DNA of 64,000 nt. Source: Pseudomonas sp. SG20056 (GTDB lineage: Bacteria > Pseudomonadota > Gammaproteobacteria > Pseudomonadales > Pseudomonadaceae). Positions 56,202 to 64,000 of this stretch are shown in pieces. The DNA is taken from the NCBI RefSeq assembly GCF_031764535.1, contig NZ_CP134499.1:3968001-4032000 (forward strand), given 5' to 3'. Every line of letters begins with the position of its first letter. Position 1 is the stretch's first letter. The position numbers were made by a program, and so were the translations under genes. The notes beneath the pieces are model-generated. The model made no database searches, was not told the DNA's origin, and saw only the letters and a list, made by a program, of their open reading frames with translations.

Positions 56202-56280
56202 CGTAGGACGGGCTGACCGCACTGCGGCCAGCCCGTCGAGAACCCCGGTGGGTTATGCCTGCGGCTGACCCACCCTACGG
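56202..56280. repeat. Three-arm hairpin repeat between ahcY and metF (copy 2 of the family)
   Basis: An outer stem CGTAGG (56202-56207) with CCTACG (56274-56279) encloses two hairpins. The first is GACGGGCTG (56207-56215) with CAGCCCGTC (56229-56237), containing CCGCA-c-TGCGG. The second is GGTGGGT (56247-56253) with ACCCACC (56268-56274). It has no coding potential. Confidence 0.75.
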
Positions 56281-56289
56281 AATTTTCTT

Positions 56290-57135
56290 ATGTCTCAAGA
56301 ACGCCGTTACAGCTTCGAGTTCTTCCCCACCAAGACCGAAGCCGGGCACGAAAAACTGATGAACGTGGCGCGCCAACTGGCGACCTACAACCCCGATTTC
56401 TTCTCCTGCACCTACGGTGCCGGTGGCTCCACCCGCGACCGTACGCTCAATACCGTGCTGCAGCTGAATAACGATGTCGGTGTCAGCACAGCCCCGCACC
56501 TGTCCTGCGTGGGCGACAGCAAGGCCGAGCTGCGCGAGCTGCTGACCCTGTACAAGAATGCTGGGATCACGCGCATCGTCGCTCTGCGCGGTGACCTGCC
56601 GTCCGGTATGGGCATGGCCAGCGGCGAATTGCGTTACGCCAACGAGCTGGTCAGCTTTATCCGCGAAGAAACAGGTGATCACTTCCATATCGAAGTGGCC
56701 GCCTATCCGGAAATGCACCCGCAGGCACGCAATTTCGAGGACGACATCGCCAACTTCGTGCGCAAGGCCAAAGCCGGCGCGGACAGCGCGATTACCCAGT
56801 ACTTCTTCAACGCCGACTGCTACTTCTACTTTGTCGACCGTGTGCGCAAGCTGGGTGTAGATATTCCAGTGGTACCGGGCATCATGCCGATCACCAACTA
56901 CAGCAAGCTGGCGCGTTTCTCCGACGCCTGCGGTGCGGAAATCCCGCGCTGGGTGCGCAAACAACTGGAAGCCTACGGTGACGACACCGACAGCATCCAG
57001 GCGTATGGCGAGCAGGTCATCACTGAAATGTGCGAGCGCCTGCTGCAAGGCGGCGCCCCAGGCCTGCACTTCTACAGCATGAACCAGGCTGAGCCGAGCC
57101 TGGCGATCTGGAACAACCTCAAGCTGCCACGCTGA
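56290..57135 (+). CDS. metF: 5,10-methylenetetrahydrofolate reductase
   Basis: A 281-residue FAD barrel enzyme making 5-methyl-THF for methionine synthesis. Motifs: YSFEFFPTKTEAGHEKL, SCTYGAGGSTRDRT, RIVALRGDLPSGMG and AITQYFFNADCYFYFVDRV. Complete; the next gene is separated by 190 bases holding a 12-bp palindrome. Confidence 0.96.
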   Translation: MSQERRYSFEFFPTKTEAGHEKLMNVARQLATYNPDFFSCTYGAGGSTRDRTLNTVLQLNNDVGVSTAPHLSCVGDSKAELRELLTLYKNAGITRIVALRGDLPSGMGMASGELRYANELVSFIREETGDHFHIEVAAYPEMHPQARNFEDDIANFVRKAKAGADSAITQYFFNADCYFYFVDRVRKLGVDIPVVPGIMPITNYSKLARFSDACGAEIPRWVRKQLEAYGDDTDSIQAYGEQVITEMCERLLQGGAPGLHFYSMNQAEPSLAIWNNLKLPR

Positions 57136-57148
57136 GGCGCACAACCCC

Positions 57149-57175
57149 GTCCATGGCACCGCCGGTGCCATGGAC
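57149..57175. terminator. Palindrome after metF, terminator-like
   Basis: GTCCATGGCACC pairs perfectly with GGTGCCATGGAC around a GCC loop, 14 bases past the metF stop. No T-tract follows, so it might instead protect the 3' end or act as a partial terminator. Confidence 0.5.
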
Positions 57176-57325
57176 GCCCAGCGGCACATCGCCTCCCCGC
57201 GTCTGTGACCTCAACAGAGCGTCCTGCCTCAGACATATCCTGCAGCGACTCGACACCGACGCCGACCTTGACCTCAAGGTCAACCCTGCATAGCTTGAAG
57301 CTCAAGACCTCCATGGAGTTGCTCA

Positions 57326-58699
57326 ATGGTCAGCAGAAAAACCATCAATGCCTCAGTCACCCCCAAAGGCAGCCTGGAAACCCTCTCGCAGCGTGAAGTG
57401 CAACAACTGCGCGAAACCGGTTCCGGCAGCGTCTATGCGCTGTTCCGCCAATGCGCCTTGGCCATCCTCAACACCGGATCGCACAGCGATAACGCCAAGA
57501 CCATTCTGGAAGCCTACCCAGACTTCGAGATCAATATCCTGCAGCAAGACCGCGGCATTCGCCTGGAGCTGTTCAACGCCCCGGCTGATGCCTTTGTCGA
57601 TGGCGAGATGATCGCCAGCACCCGCGAAATGCTGTTCAGCGCCCTGCGCGACATCGTCTACACGCAGAGCGAACTGGAAAATCAGCGCATCGATTTTGGC
57701 AGTTCTCAAGGCATCACCGACTACGTCTTCCACCTGCTGCGCAACGCCCACACCCTACGCGCCGGCGCCGAGCCGAAGATTGTGGTGTGCTGGGGCGGCC
57801 ATTCGATCAGCACCGAAGAATACAAATACACCAAGAAAGTTGGCCACGAACTGGGCCTGCGCGGCCTGGACATTTGCACCGGTTGCGGCCCTGGCGTGAT
57901 GAAGGGACCGATGAAAGGCGCGACCATCTCCCACGCCAAACAACGTAACGTGCATGGCCGTTATCTGGGCCTGACCGAACCCGGGATCATCGCCGCCGAA
58001 GCGCCCAACCCGATCGTCAATGAGCTGGTGATCCTGCCGGACATCGAGAAGCGCCTGGAGGCCTTCGTCCGCGTCGGCCACGGCATCATCATCTTCCCCG
58101 GCGGCGCAGGCACAGCCGAGGAGCTGCTGTATTTTCTCGGCATCCTCATGCACCCAGATAACCAGAACATCCCCTTCCCGCTGATCATGACCGGGCCACG
58201 CAGCGCCGCCGCCTACCTCGAGCAGCTGCATGAGTTTATCGGCGCGACCCTGGGTGAAGCGGCGCAGCAGCGCTATCGCATCATCATCGACAACCCCGAG
58301 CAGGTCGCCCGAGAAATGGCTGAAGGGATCAAGGCCGTCAAACAGTTCCGCCGCGAACACAACGACGCCTTCCACTTCAACTGGCTGCTGAAGATCGATG
58401 AGAGCTTCCAGCACCCGTTTGAACCAACTCACGCCAACATGGCCAGCCTCAAGCTGACTCGCGAGCAACCGGTGCATGAACTGGCCGCCAACCTGCGCCG
58501 GGCGTTTTCCGGGATTGTTTCGGGCAACGTCAAGGACAAGGGCATCCGCCTGATCGAGCAGCACGGCCCTTACGAGATCACTGGGGAGCGCGACATCATG
58601 CGCCAGCTCGACCAGTTGCTGCAGGCCTTCGTCGATCAGCATCGGATGAAACTACCCGGCAACAGCGCCTATGTACCCTGCTACAAATTGACCAGCTGA
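57326..58699 (+). CDS. ppnN: Nucleotide 5'-monophosphate nucleosidase PpnN (LOG family, YgdH-like)
   Basis: A 457-residue protein with an N-terminal DUF4478-type region, the Rossmann LOG core with CTGCGPGVMKGPMKGATISH, and the family hallmark FPGGAGTAEELLYFLG. A C-terminal DUF3412-type region completes the E. coli YgdH architecture. PpnN cleaves purine nucleotides to base and ribose phosphate and is regulated by (p)ppGpp in E. coli. It lies between metF and rhlE, which I recall as closer together in PAO1. Confidence 0.9.
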   Translation: MVSRKTINASVTPKGSLETLSQREVQQLRETGSGSVYALFRQCALAILNTGSHSDNAKTILEAYPDFEINILQQDRGIRLELFNAPADAFVDGEMIASTREMLFSALRDIVYTQSELENQRIDFGSSQGITDYVFHLLRNAHTLRAGAEPKIVVCWGGHSISTEEYKYTKKVGHELGLRGLDICTGCGPGVMKGPMKGATISHAKQRNVHGRYLGLTEPGIIAAEAPNPIVNELVILPDIEKRLEAFVRVGHGIIIFPGGAGTAEELLYFLGILMHPDNQNIPFPLIMTGPRSAAAYLEQLHEFIGATLGEAAQQRYRIIIDNPEQVAREMAEGIKAVKQFRREHNDAFHFNWLLKIDESFQHPFEPTHANMASLKLTREQPVHELAANLRRAFSGIVSGNVKDKGIRLIEQHGPYEITGERDIMRQLDQLLQAFVDQHRMKLPGNSAYVPCYKLTS

Positions 58700-58784
58700 A
58701 CCGTTGAAACCCGCGCCATTGCAGGCCTAGCAACGGCGCGCGACCACCGAGCAGGCAGACGCTCGCACAGACCGGCCGCTCTGT

Positions 58785-58928
58785 TATACTCGGGCCTTCC
58801 CGCCAGGCTTGCGCCCGGATGCTAGCCCCCAGAGGCCAGTAGTACCGGACGGGATTACGCCCCCCAAGCGTGATTCAAGCCAGGCAATACACCCCATAGG
58901 GCTGCGCCCTCACTAGACAGGATTACAC
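58785..58928 (+). promoter_or_regulatory. rhlE promoter and long 5' leader
   Basis: A TATACT at 58785-58790 is a good -10; the -35 region is weak. It leaves about 130 untranslated bases before the rhlE ATG, containing ATAGGGCTGCGCCCT-like hairpin bases (GGGCtgcGCCC at about 58898-58909). Leader-based control is plausible but unproven. Confidence 0.5.
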
Positions 58929-60788
58929 ATGTCCTTTGCCTCCCTCGGTCTCTCCGAGGCTTTAGTCCGTGCGGTCGAATCCGCCGGCTACACCCAACCC
59001 ACTCCGGTGCAACAGCGGGCCATCCCCGCCGCGTTGCAAGGCCGCGACCTGATGGTTGCAGCCCAGACGGGTACAGGTAAGACAGGCGGTTTTGCCCTGC
59101 CGATCCTTGAGCGACTGTTCCCCAACGGTCACCCGGATCGCGAACAGCGTCACGGCCCGAAACAACCGCGCGTCCTGGTATTGACCCCGACCCGCGAACT
59201 GGCCGCCCAGGTGCATGACAGCTTCAAGCTGTATGCCCGCGATTTGAAATTCGTCAGCGCCTGCATCTTTGGTGGCGTTGGTATGAACCCGCAGGTCCAG
59301 GCCCTGGCCAAAGGCGTCGACGTGCTGGTGGCGTGCCCCGGCCGCCTACTCGACCTGGCCAACCAGCGCGCCATCGACCTTTCGCACGTGGAAATCCTCG
59401 TCCTCGACGAAGCCGACCGCATGCTCGACATGGGCTTTATCCATGATGTGAAGAAGGTCCTCGCCAAGCTGCCGGCCAAGCGCCAGAACCTGCTGTTCTC
59501 GGCGACCTTCTCGAAAGACATCACTGATCTGGCCGGCAAGCTGCTGCACAACCCGGAGCGCATCGAGGTCACGCCGCCGAACACCACGGTCGAGCGCATC
59601 GAACAGCGTGTATTCCGCGTTCAGGCCAGCCACAAGCGCGCCCTGCTCGCTCACCTGATCACCGCTGGCGCCTGGGAACAGGTACTGGTGTTTACACGTA
59701 CCAAACATGGCGCCAACCGCCTGGCTGAGTACCTGGATAAACACGGTCTGCCGGCTGTCGCGATCCACGGCAACAAGAGCCAGAACGCCCGCACCAAAGC
59801 CCTGGCTGACTTCAAGGCCGGCAAAGTACGCATTCTGGTAGCCACCGATATCGCCGCCCGCGGCCTGGATATCGATCAACTGCCGCACGTGGTCAACTTC
59901 GAGCTGCCAAATATCGAAGAAGATTACGTACACCGCATCGGCCGTACCGGCCGTGCCGGTCGTAGCGGTGAGGCGATCTCCCTCGTAGCACCGGATGAAG
60001 AGAAGCTGCTCAAGGGCATCGAGCGCATGACCAAGCAGAAGATCGGTGACGGTGATCTGCTCGGTTTTGATGCCAGCACCGTTGAAGCTGAGCGTCCGGA
60101 AGTACGCGAGCCGCAGAAGCCACGTCAACCACGCGGCGCCAAGCCGGAAGGCGAACGCCATGGCGGTGGCCGCAAGGACAAAGGCAAGGACAGCGGTCGC
60201 GACAACAACCGCAGCAAGCCACAAGGCGGTCGTAACCAACAGCCACGCAACTCGTCCTCAGGCCGCGCCGCCGCACCGGCCGTGCCCGCACTCCCTCCGG
60301 ACCGCGCGCCGGACGAGTTCCGCGACGATGAAATCGATAATTTCGGCAACCGTGCCGATTATGTAAGCCCGAACCAGAACAAGCAGCAGAACCGTGGCCG
60401 TCGGCCAGGTGCGCCTGCTTCAGGCCCGAGCGCGAGCAATGGTGTAGGCCAGGGCGCTCGCCCTGCCAAACCGCCGCGTAGCAATGGCGGTGGTGCCAAT
60501 GCTGGCGGTCAAGGCCGTCGTCAGGGCTCAGGTCAGGGCGGTCAAGGTCGCAATGGCTCCGGCCGTGCGCGCCCACCGCGCGACACCCGCACCACATCGC
60601 TGAACCGCGATGAGTTGCCACGCCAGGAAGCAGCGGTGAAAAGCCCGCGCGATAAGCAACCGGTGATTGTGCACAAGGGCTCGCGCCTGGACCGCTTCCC
60701 GACGCCGGAGCAGCTCGACGAATTGGCGAGCGCACGTCCGCGTGGCGAAAAGCCGGCCCTGCTGACACGCAACCGCGAAGAGTCATAG
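58929..60788 (+). CDS. rhlE: DEAD-box ATP-dependent RNA helicase RhlE with long basic tail
   Basis: A 619-residue DEAD-box helicase. Walker [17 protein letters not shown] box [30 protein letters not shown] and [13 protein letters not shown] form a core of about 380 residues. The tail of about 240 residues is low-complexity and rich in Arg, Gly, Asn, Gln and Pro (for example [14 protein letters not shown]), fitting RNA binding or condensate formation. It ends with a conserved-looking [17 protein letters not shown] segment. Confidence 0.94.
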   Translation: MSFASLGLSEALVRAVESAGYTQPTPVQQRAIPAALQGRDLMVAAQTGTGKTGGFALPILERLFPNGHPDREQRHGPKQPRVLVLTPTRELAAQVHDSFKLYARDLKFVSACIFGGVGMNPQVQALAKGVDVLVACPGRLLDLANQRAIDLSHVEILVLDEADRMLDMGFIHDVKKVLAKLPAKRQNLLFSATFSKDITDLAGKLLHNPERIEVTPPNTTVERIEQRVFRVQASHKRALLAHLITAGAWEQVLVFTRTKHGANRLAEYLDKHGLPAVAIHGNKSQNARTKALADFKAGKVRILVATDIAARGLDIDQLPHVVNFELPNIEEDYVHRIGRTGRAGRSGEAISLVAPDEEKLLKGIERMTKQKIGDGDLLGFDASTVEAERPEVREPQKPRQPRGAKPEGERHGGGRKDKGKDSGRDNNRSKPQGGRNQQPRNSSSGRAAAPAVPALPPDRAPDEFRDDEIDNFGNRADYVSPNQNKQQNRGRRPGAPASGPSASNGVGQGARPAKPPRSNGGGANAGGQGRRQGSGQGGQGRNGSGRARPPRDTRTTSLNRDELPRQEAAVKSPRDKQPVIVHKGSRLDRFPTPEQLDELASARPRGEKPALLTRNREES

Positions 60789-60803
60789 TCAGCTAGCCGC
60801 ACA

Positions 60804-60834
60804 CAAAAACGCCGCCCATTGGGCGGCGTTTTTG
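60804..60834. terminator. Bidirectional terminator between rhlE and yceI
   Basis: CAAAAACGCCGCCC pairs with GGGCGGCGTTTTTG around an ATT loop, with T-tracts on both strands, between convergent genes. Confidence 0.95.
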
Positions 60835-60876
60835 TTGGCAGGTCTAAACAGACGGGTTATGCCCCGCCTGGCAGGC

Positions 60877-61455
60877 TTACTTGCGTACGCCTTCAACCGA
60901 GATGATCAGCTCAACGTCCTGAGAAGCCGGGCCGAGGTCTTTCTGGATATCGAAGTCTTTCAGCTTCAGCTTGGTGCTGCCTTCGAAGCCGGCACGGTAG
61001 CCGCCCCATGGGTCCTTGCCTTCGCCGATAAACTTGGCGGCAATCACCACCGGCTTGGTCACGCCGTTGAGGGTCAGGTCGCCAGTAATGTCGGCAGTGC
61101 CTTCACCGGTGGATTTGACCGAGGTGGAGGCGAAAGTCGCCGTTGGGTGCTTGCTGACGTTGAGGAAGTCACCGCTGCGGATGTGCTTGTCACGCTCAGC
61201 GTGGTTGGTGTCGACACTGGTGGTGTTCAGGGTGACATTGACCTTGCTGTCCTGCGGTTTGGCGGCGTCGAAGCTGAAGCTGCCGTCGAAGTCCTTGAAC
61301 GTACCGTACAACCAGCTGTAGCCCAGGTGGCTGATCTTGAAATTGACGAAGGCGTGCTGGCCTTGCTTGTCGATGGCGTAATCAGCCGCCATCGCCTGAC
61401 CAGCGCCGATCAATGCGCCACCAAGTGCCAGGGCTACGAGGGTTTTCTTCAACAT
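60877..61455 (-). CDS. yceI: YceI family periplasmic protein
   Basis: A 192-residue lipocalin-like protein, with signal peptide [18 protein letters not shown]. The conserved stretches are [25 protein letters not shown] as adjoining blocks, [18 protein letters not shown] and the closing [10 protein letters not shown]. YceI proteins bind isoprenoid or amphiphilic molecules; the homologue near this position in P. aeruginosa was studied as PasP. AAGGAG lies 7 bases before the ATG at 61455; an ATG at 61461 is too close to it. Confidence 0.92.
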   Translation of the reverse strand: MLKKTLVALALGGALIGAGQAMAADYAIDKQGQHAFVNFKISHLGYSWLYGTFKDFDGSFSFDAAKPQDSKVNVTLNTTSVDTNHAERDKHIRSGDFLNVSKHPTATFASTSVKSTGEGTADITGDLTLNGVTKPVVIAAKFIGEGKDPWGGYRAGFEGSTKLKLKDFDIQKDLGPASQDVELIISVEGVRK

Positions 61456-61515
61456 GGGCATGCTCCTTGTGAGTGTGGGATGGGGCTAGTTCAGCCCCGG
61501 AAACAGCAAGCGAAA

Positions 61516-62061
61516 CTAGCGACCGAACATCCGCGTAAGCGTACGGTCGCGATCAATAAAGTGGTGTTTCAACGCAGCCAGAGCATGAACGCCAGCAAAG
61601 ATCACCAGCGCCCACGCCAGGTATTCATGCACCAGCCCGGCGACATCTTCCTGATCCGGAATGCTGGTCAGGCTGGCCGGCACTTCAAACAAGCCGAATA
61701 CCGGGATACCGCGACCATCAGCTGTAGAAATCAGGTAGCCAGAAATCATCAGCACAAACAGCCCCAGGTAGAGAAAGCTGTGGCCCAGTTTGCTGGCCAG
61801 ACGAGTCATGCGTCCATGATTAGGCAGGCTCGCCGGCGGCGGACTGAACCAGCGCCACAGCACCCGCCCGAGCATCACCGCAAACAGCACCAGGCCGATG
61901 CTCTTGTGCAGATCCGGTGCGGTCTGGCGCCAGCTGCTGTAGTAATCCAGACCGACCATCCAGTAACCCAGGCCAAACAGGCCAAACACGGCCACCGCCA
62001 CCAACCAGTGCATCAGGATGCTGACCAGGCCGTAGTGAGAAGAACTATTACGCCATTGCAT
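61516..62061 (-). CDS. Cytochrome b561
   Basis: A 181-residue membrane protein with four helices and spaced histidines for two b haems (ILMHWLVAVAVFGLFGLGY, DLHKSIGLVLFAVMLGRVLWRW, LGHSFLYLGLF, GVHALAALKHHFIDRDRTL). It lies 60 bases upstream of yceI, a common pairing, and probably shares its transcript. The electron donor is unknown. Confidence 0.92.
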   Translation of the reverse strand: MQWRNSSSHYGLVSILMHWLVAVAVFGLFGLGYWMVGLDYYSSWRQTAPDLHKSIGLVLFAVMLGRVLWRWFSPPPASLPNHGRMTRLASKLGHSFLYLGLFVLMISGYLISTADGRGIPVFGLFEVPASLTSIPDQEDVAGLVHEYLAWALVIFAGVHALAALKHHFIDRDRTLTRMFGR

Positions 62062-62364
62062 TGAAAACTTTCCGAAGGAAGAACCAGGACCGCGAGTGGA
62101 GCAAGACTAGCAACAAACTTATCGACTAAAAGCGGAATTTTTCGCTTTGAAATATCGAGAAATACGATGCGTCGCTCACTCACTCAACTCAGCGGAAATT
62201 AGTCTAGCGGCACCCGACAAAGTTCAGCCATCAGGCTACAAACGGCACGATAGAGCGGATCGGCGGAGGGCTGGGGTAATCACGCGTGGTTGTGCCGTCC
62301 ATCCGCTGCAATGCTTCTGATAGGCTTGGTGCAGATGATTGCGAGCCGAGGAAGAAGTAGAGCG
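62062..62364. other. Intergenic region between cytochrome b561 and bioA
   Basis: About 300 bases between divergent genes. It holds an AAAGCG/CGCTTT inverted repeat near 62130-62150 and an AT-rich stretch after it. No gene, tRNA or clear promoter was identified. Confidence 0.5.
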
Positions 62365-63771
62365 ATGAGCCTGAATGACCAGTGGATGCAGCGTGACCTG
62401 AACGTGCTCTGGCACCCCTGCACGCAAATGAAGGACCACGAACAGCTGCCGCTTGTACCGATCAAGCGCGGCGAAGGCGTCTGGCTCGAGGACTTCGACG
62501 GCAAACGCTACCTCGATGCAGTCAGCTCCTGGTGGGTGAATGTCTTCGGCCACGCCAACCCGCGGATCAATCAACGCATCAAGGATCAGGTTGATCAGCT
62601 GGAGCACGTTATTCTCGCCGGCTTCAGCCATCAACCGGTGATTGAGCTGTCCGAGCGCCTGGTCAAGATGACCCCTGCGGGTCTGGACCGAGTGTTCTAT
62701 GCCGACAATGGCTCGTCCTGCATCGAAGTCGCGTTGAAGATGAGCTTTCACTACTGGCTCAACGTCGGCAAACCCGCGAAGAAGCGCTTCGTCACCCTCT
62801 CCAACAGCTACCACGGCGAAACCATTGCGGCGATGTCAGTAGGCGATGTGGCGCTGTTTACCGACACCTACAAGGCACTGCTGCTCGACACCATCAAGGT
62901 GCCCAGCCCGGATTGCTACCACCGCCCCGAGGGTATGAGCTGGGAAGAACATTCGCGCAATATGTTCGCCGCTATGGAGCAGACCCTGGCCGAGCATGGC
63001 CATGAGGTCGCGGCGGTAATCGTCGAGCCGCTGATCCAGGGTGCGGGTGGCATGCGCATGTACCACCCGATCTACCTCAAGCTGCTACGCGAAGCCTGCG
63101 ACCGCTACGGCGTACACCTGATCCATGACGAAATTGCCGTCGGTTTCGGCCGCACCGGGACGATGTTCGCCTGCGAACAGGCCGGCATTCGCCCGGACTT
63201 CCTCTGCTTATCGAAAGCGCTGACTGGCGGCTATCTGCCGCTGGCCGCCTGCCTGACCACCAACGAGGTGTACCAGGCGTTCTATGACGACTACTCGACC
63301 CTGCGCGCTTTCCTCCACTCGCACAGCTACACCGGCAACCCGCTGGCCTGCGCGGCGGCCCTGGCGACCCTGGACATCTTCGAACAGGACAATGTGATCG
63401 AGGCCAACAAGGCCCTGGCCGCGCGTATGGCCAGCGCCACCGCACACTTGGCCGACCACCCGCATGTCGCCGAAGTGCGCCAAACCGGCATGGCTCTGGC
63501 CATCGAGATGGTGCAGGACAAAGCCAGCAAGACCGCCTACCCCTGGCAGGAGCGGCGCGGCCTCAAGGTGTTCCAGCATGCTCTGGAGCGCGGTGCACTG
63601 CTGCGGCCACTGGGCAGCGTGGTGTATTTCCTGCCGCCTTACGTGATCACTCCTGAGCAGATCGACTTTCTCGCCGAGGTGGCCAGTGAAGGTATCGACA
63701 TCGCCACCCGCACCTCGGTCAGCGTGGCGCAAGGCAATGCCAACTACCCTGGCTTTCGCGATCCGGGCTAA
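62365..63771 (+). CDS. bioA: Adenosylmethionine-8-amino-7-oxononanoate aminotransferase
   Basis: A 468-residue PLP enzyme of biotin synthesis that uses SAM as amino donor. Motifs: WHPCTQMKDHE near the N-terminus, YADNGSSCIEVALKMSFHYW, SYHGETIAAMSVGD, LIHDEIAVGFGRTGTMFACEQ, and the PLP lysine in LCLSKALTGGYLPLAA. The WHPCTQ motif and SSCIEVALKM support BioA over related class III transaminases. The ATG at 62365 gives MSLNDQWMQRDLNVLW. Confidence 0.95.
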   Translation: MSLNDQWMQRDLNVLWHPCTQMKDHEQLPLVPIKRGEGVWLEDFDGKRYLDAVSSWWVNVFGHANPRINQRIKDQVDQLEHVILAGFSHQPVIELSERLVKMTPAGLDRVFYADNGSSCIEVALKMSFHYWLNVGKPAKKRFVTLSNSYHGETIAAMSVGDVALFTDTYKALLLDTIKVPSPDCYHRPEGMSWEEHSRNMFAAMEQTLAEHGHEVAAVIVEPLIQGAGGMRMYHPIYLKLLREACDRYGVHLIHDEIAVGFGRTGTMFACEQAGIRPDFLCLSKALTGGYLPLAACLTTNEVYQAFYDDYSTLRAFLHSHSYTGNPLACAAALATLDIFEQDNVIEANKALAARMASATAHLADHPHVAEVRQTGMALAIEMVQDKASKTAYPWQERRGLKVFQHALERGALLRPLGSVVYFLPPYVITPEQIDFLAEVASEGIDIATRTSVSVAQGNANYPGFRDPG

Positions 63772-63854
63772 GTGTTCCTACCTAGCCGGCTGTATGCGGC
63801 ACGCCTGAGGCGTTAAGCTTGCCGCCTCAACTGTGCCGCTGCAGCGATCAACCC

Positions 63855-64000
63855 ATGCGCCTTTCTCGTTTCTTTATCGATGCCCACCTCTCACTCGGCC
63901 AGCACGAGCTGCCCGAAGCCCAGGCCCACTATATCGGCCGCGTGCTACGCCATGCCGTGGGCGATGCCGTGCAATTGTTCGATGGCAGCGGCCAGGAATA
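63855..64000 (+). CDS. rsmE: 16S rRNA m3U1498 methyltransferase, N-terminal part
   Basis: 48 codons before the window ends: MRLSRFFIDAHLSLGQHELP, AQAHYIGRVLRHAVGDAVQLFDGSGQE. This is the PUA-like RNA-binding start of RsmE. The knotted methyltransferase domain lies beyond the edge. It follows bioA by 83 bases, as in P. aeruginosa. Confidence 0.9.
   Translation, partial: MRLSRFFIDAHLSLGQHELPEAQAHYIGRVLRHAVGDAVQLFDGSGQE

Overview
The window is a chromosomal segment of a Pseudomonas species. No 16S gene is present, so this rests on gene content and order. Three blocks follow the order I recall from P. aeruginosa PAO1: (i) cytochrome c-hemE-gltD-gltB-SPOR/AAA protein-aroB-aroK-pilQPONM-ponA-maeB-M48 peptidase-nuclease-rpmE-priA (about 1-25 kb); (ii) fba-pgk-epd-tktA with the ArsR-methyltransferase/metK pair (about 40-51 kb); (iii) ahcY-metF-rhlE-yceI-bioA-rsmE (about 54.6-64 kb). 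Between the blocks lie mixed accessory genes: two diguanylate cyclases, three orphan periplasmic binding proteins, metallopeptidases, an FUSC-type membrane protein and small lipoproteins. The blocks are far apart in PAO1, so this is a rearranged relative. The gene density is high and the composition GC-rich, apart from a clear AT-rich stretch over pilN-pilQ.

Layout. 1-8 kb: c-type cytochrome, haem synthesis (hemE) and ammonia assimilation (gltBD). 8-16.3 kb (minus strand): DamX-like protein, shikimate genes aroB/aroK and the type IV pilus assembly operon pilMNOPQ, divergent from the class A penicillin-binding protein ponA. 19-25 kb: malic enzyme, secreted or envelope M48 peptidase and nuclease, ribosomal protein L31 and PriA helicase. 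25-40 kb: RNA helicase DbpA, signalling and accessory genes. 40-46 kb (minus strand): central carbon enzymes tktA-epd-pgk-mliC-like-fba. 46-54.5 kb: divergent TDT transporter/LysR pair, ArsR-methyltransferase overlapping metK, LigB, cytochrome c' and a MAPEG protein. 54.5-57 kb: an S-adenosylhomocysteine (SAH) riboswitch ahead of ahcY-metF. 57-64 kb: ppnN, rhlE, yceI with cytochrome b561, bioA and the start of rsmE.

The methyl cycle is unusually concentrated here. MetK makes SAM, AhcY removes SAH, MetF supplies the methyl group for methionine, and an ArsR-type regulator fused to a SAM-methyltransferase fold overlaps metK. The SAH riboswitch ahead of ahcY can be read in detail, including a hairpin that could mask the ribosome binding site and that competes with the riboswitch pseudoknot.

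The window is mainly housekeeping. I saw no prophage, insertion sequence, CRISPR array, tRNA, rRNA or biosynthetic cluster. The points most worth checking are the riboswitch expression platform, a compensated hairpin repeat family in two intergenic regions, a terminator embedded in a signal-peptide coding region, a 21-bp perfect inverted repeat at the 3' end of the lysR gene, and the low-GC pil segment.
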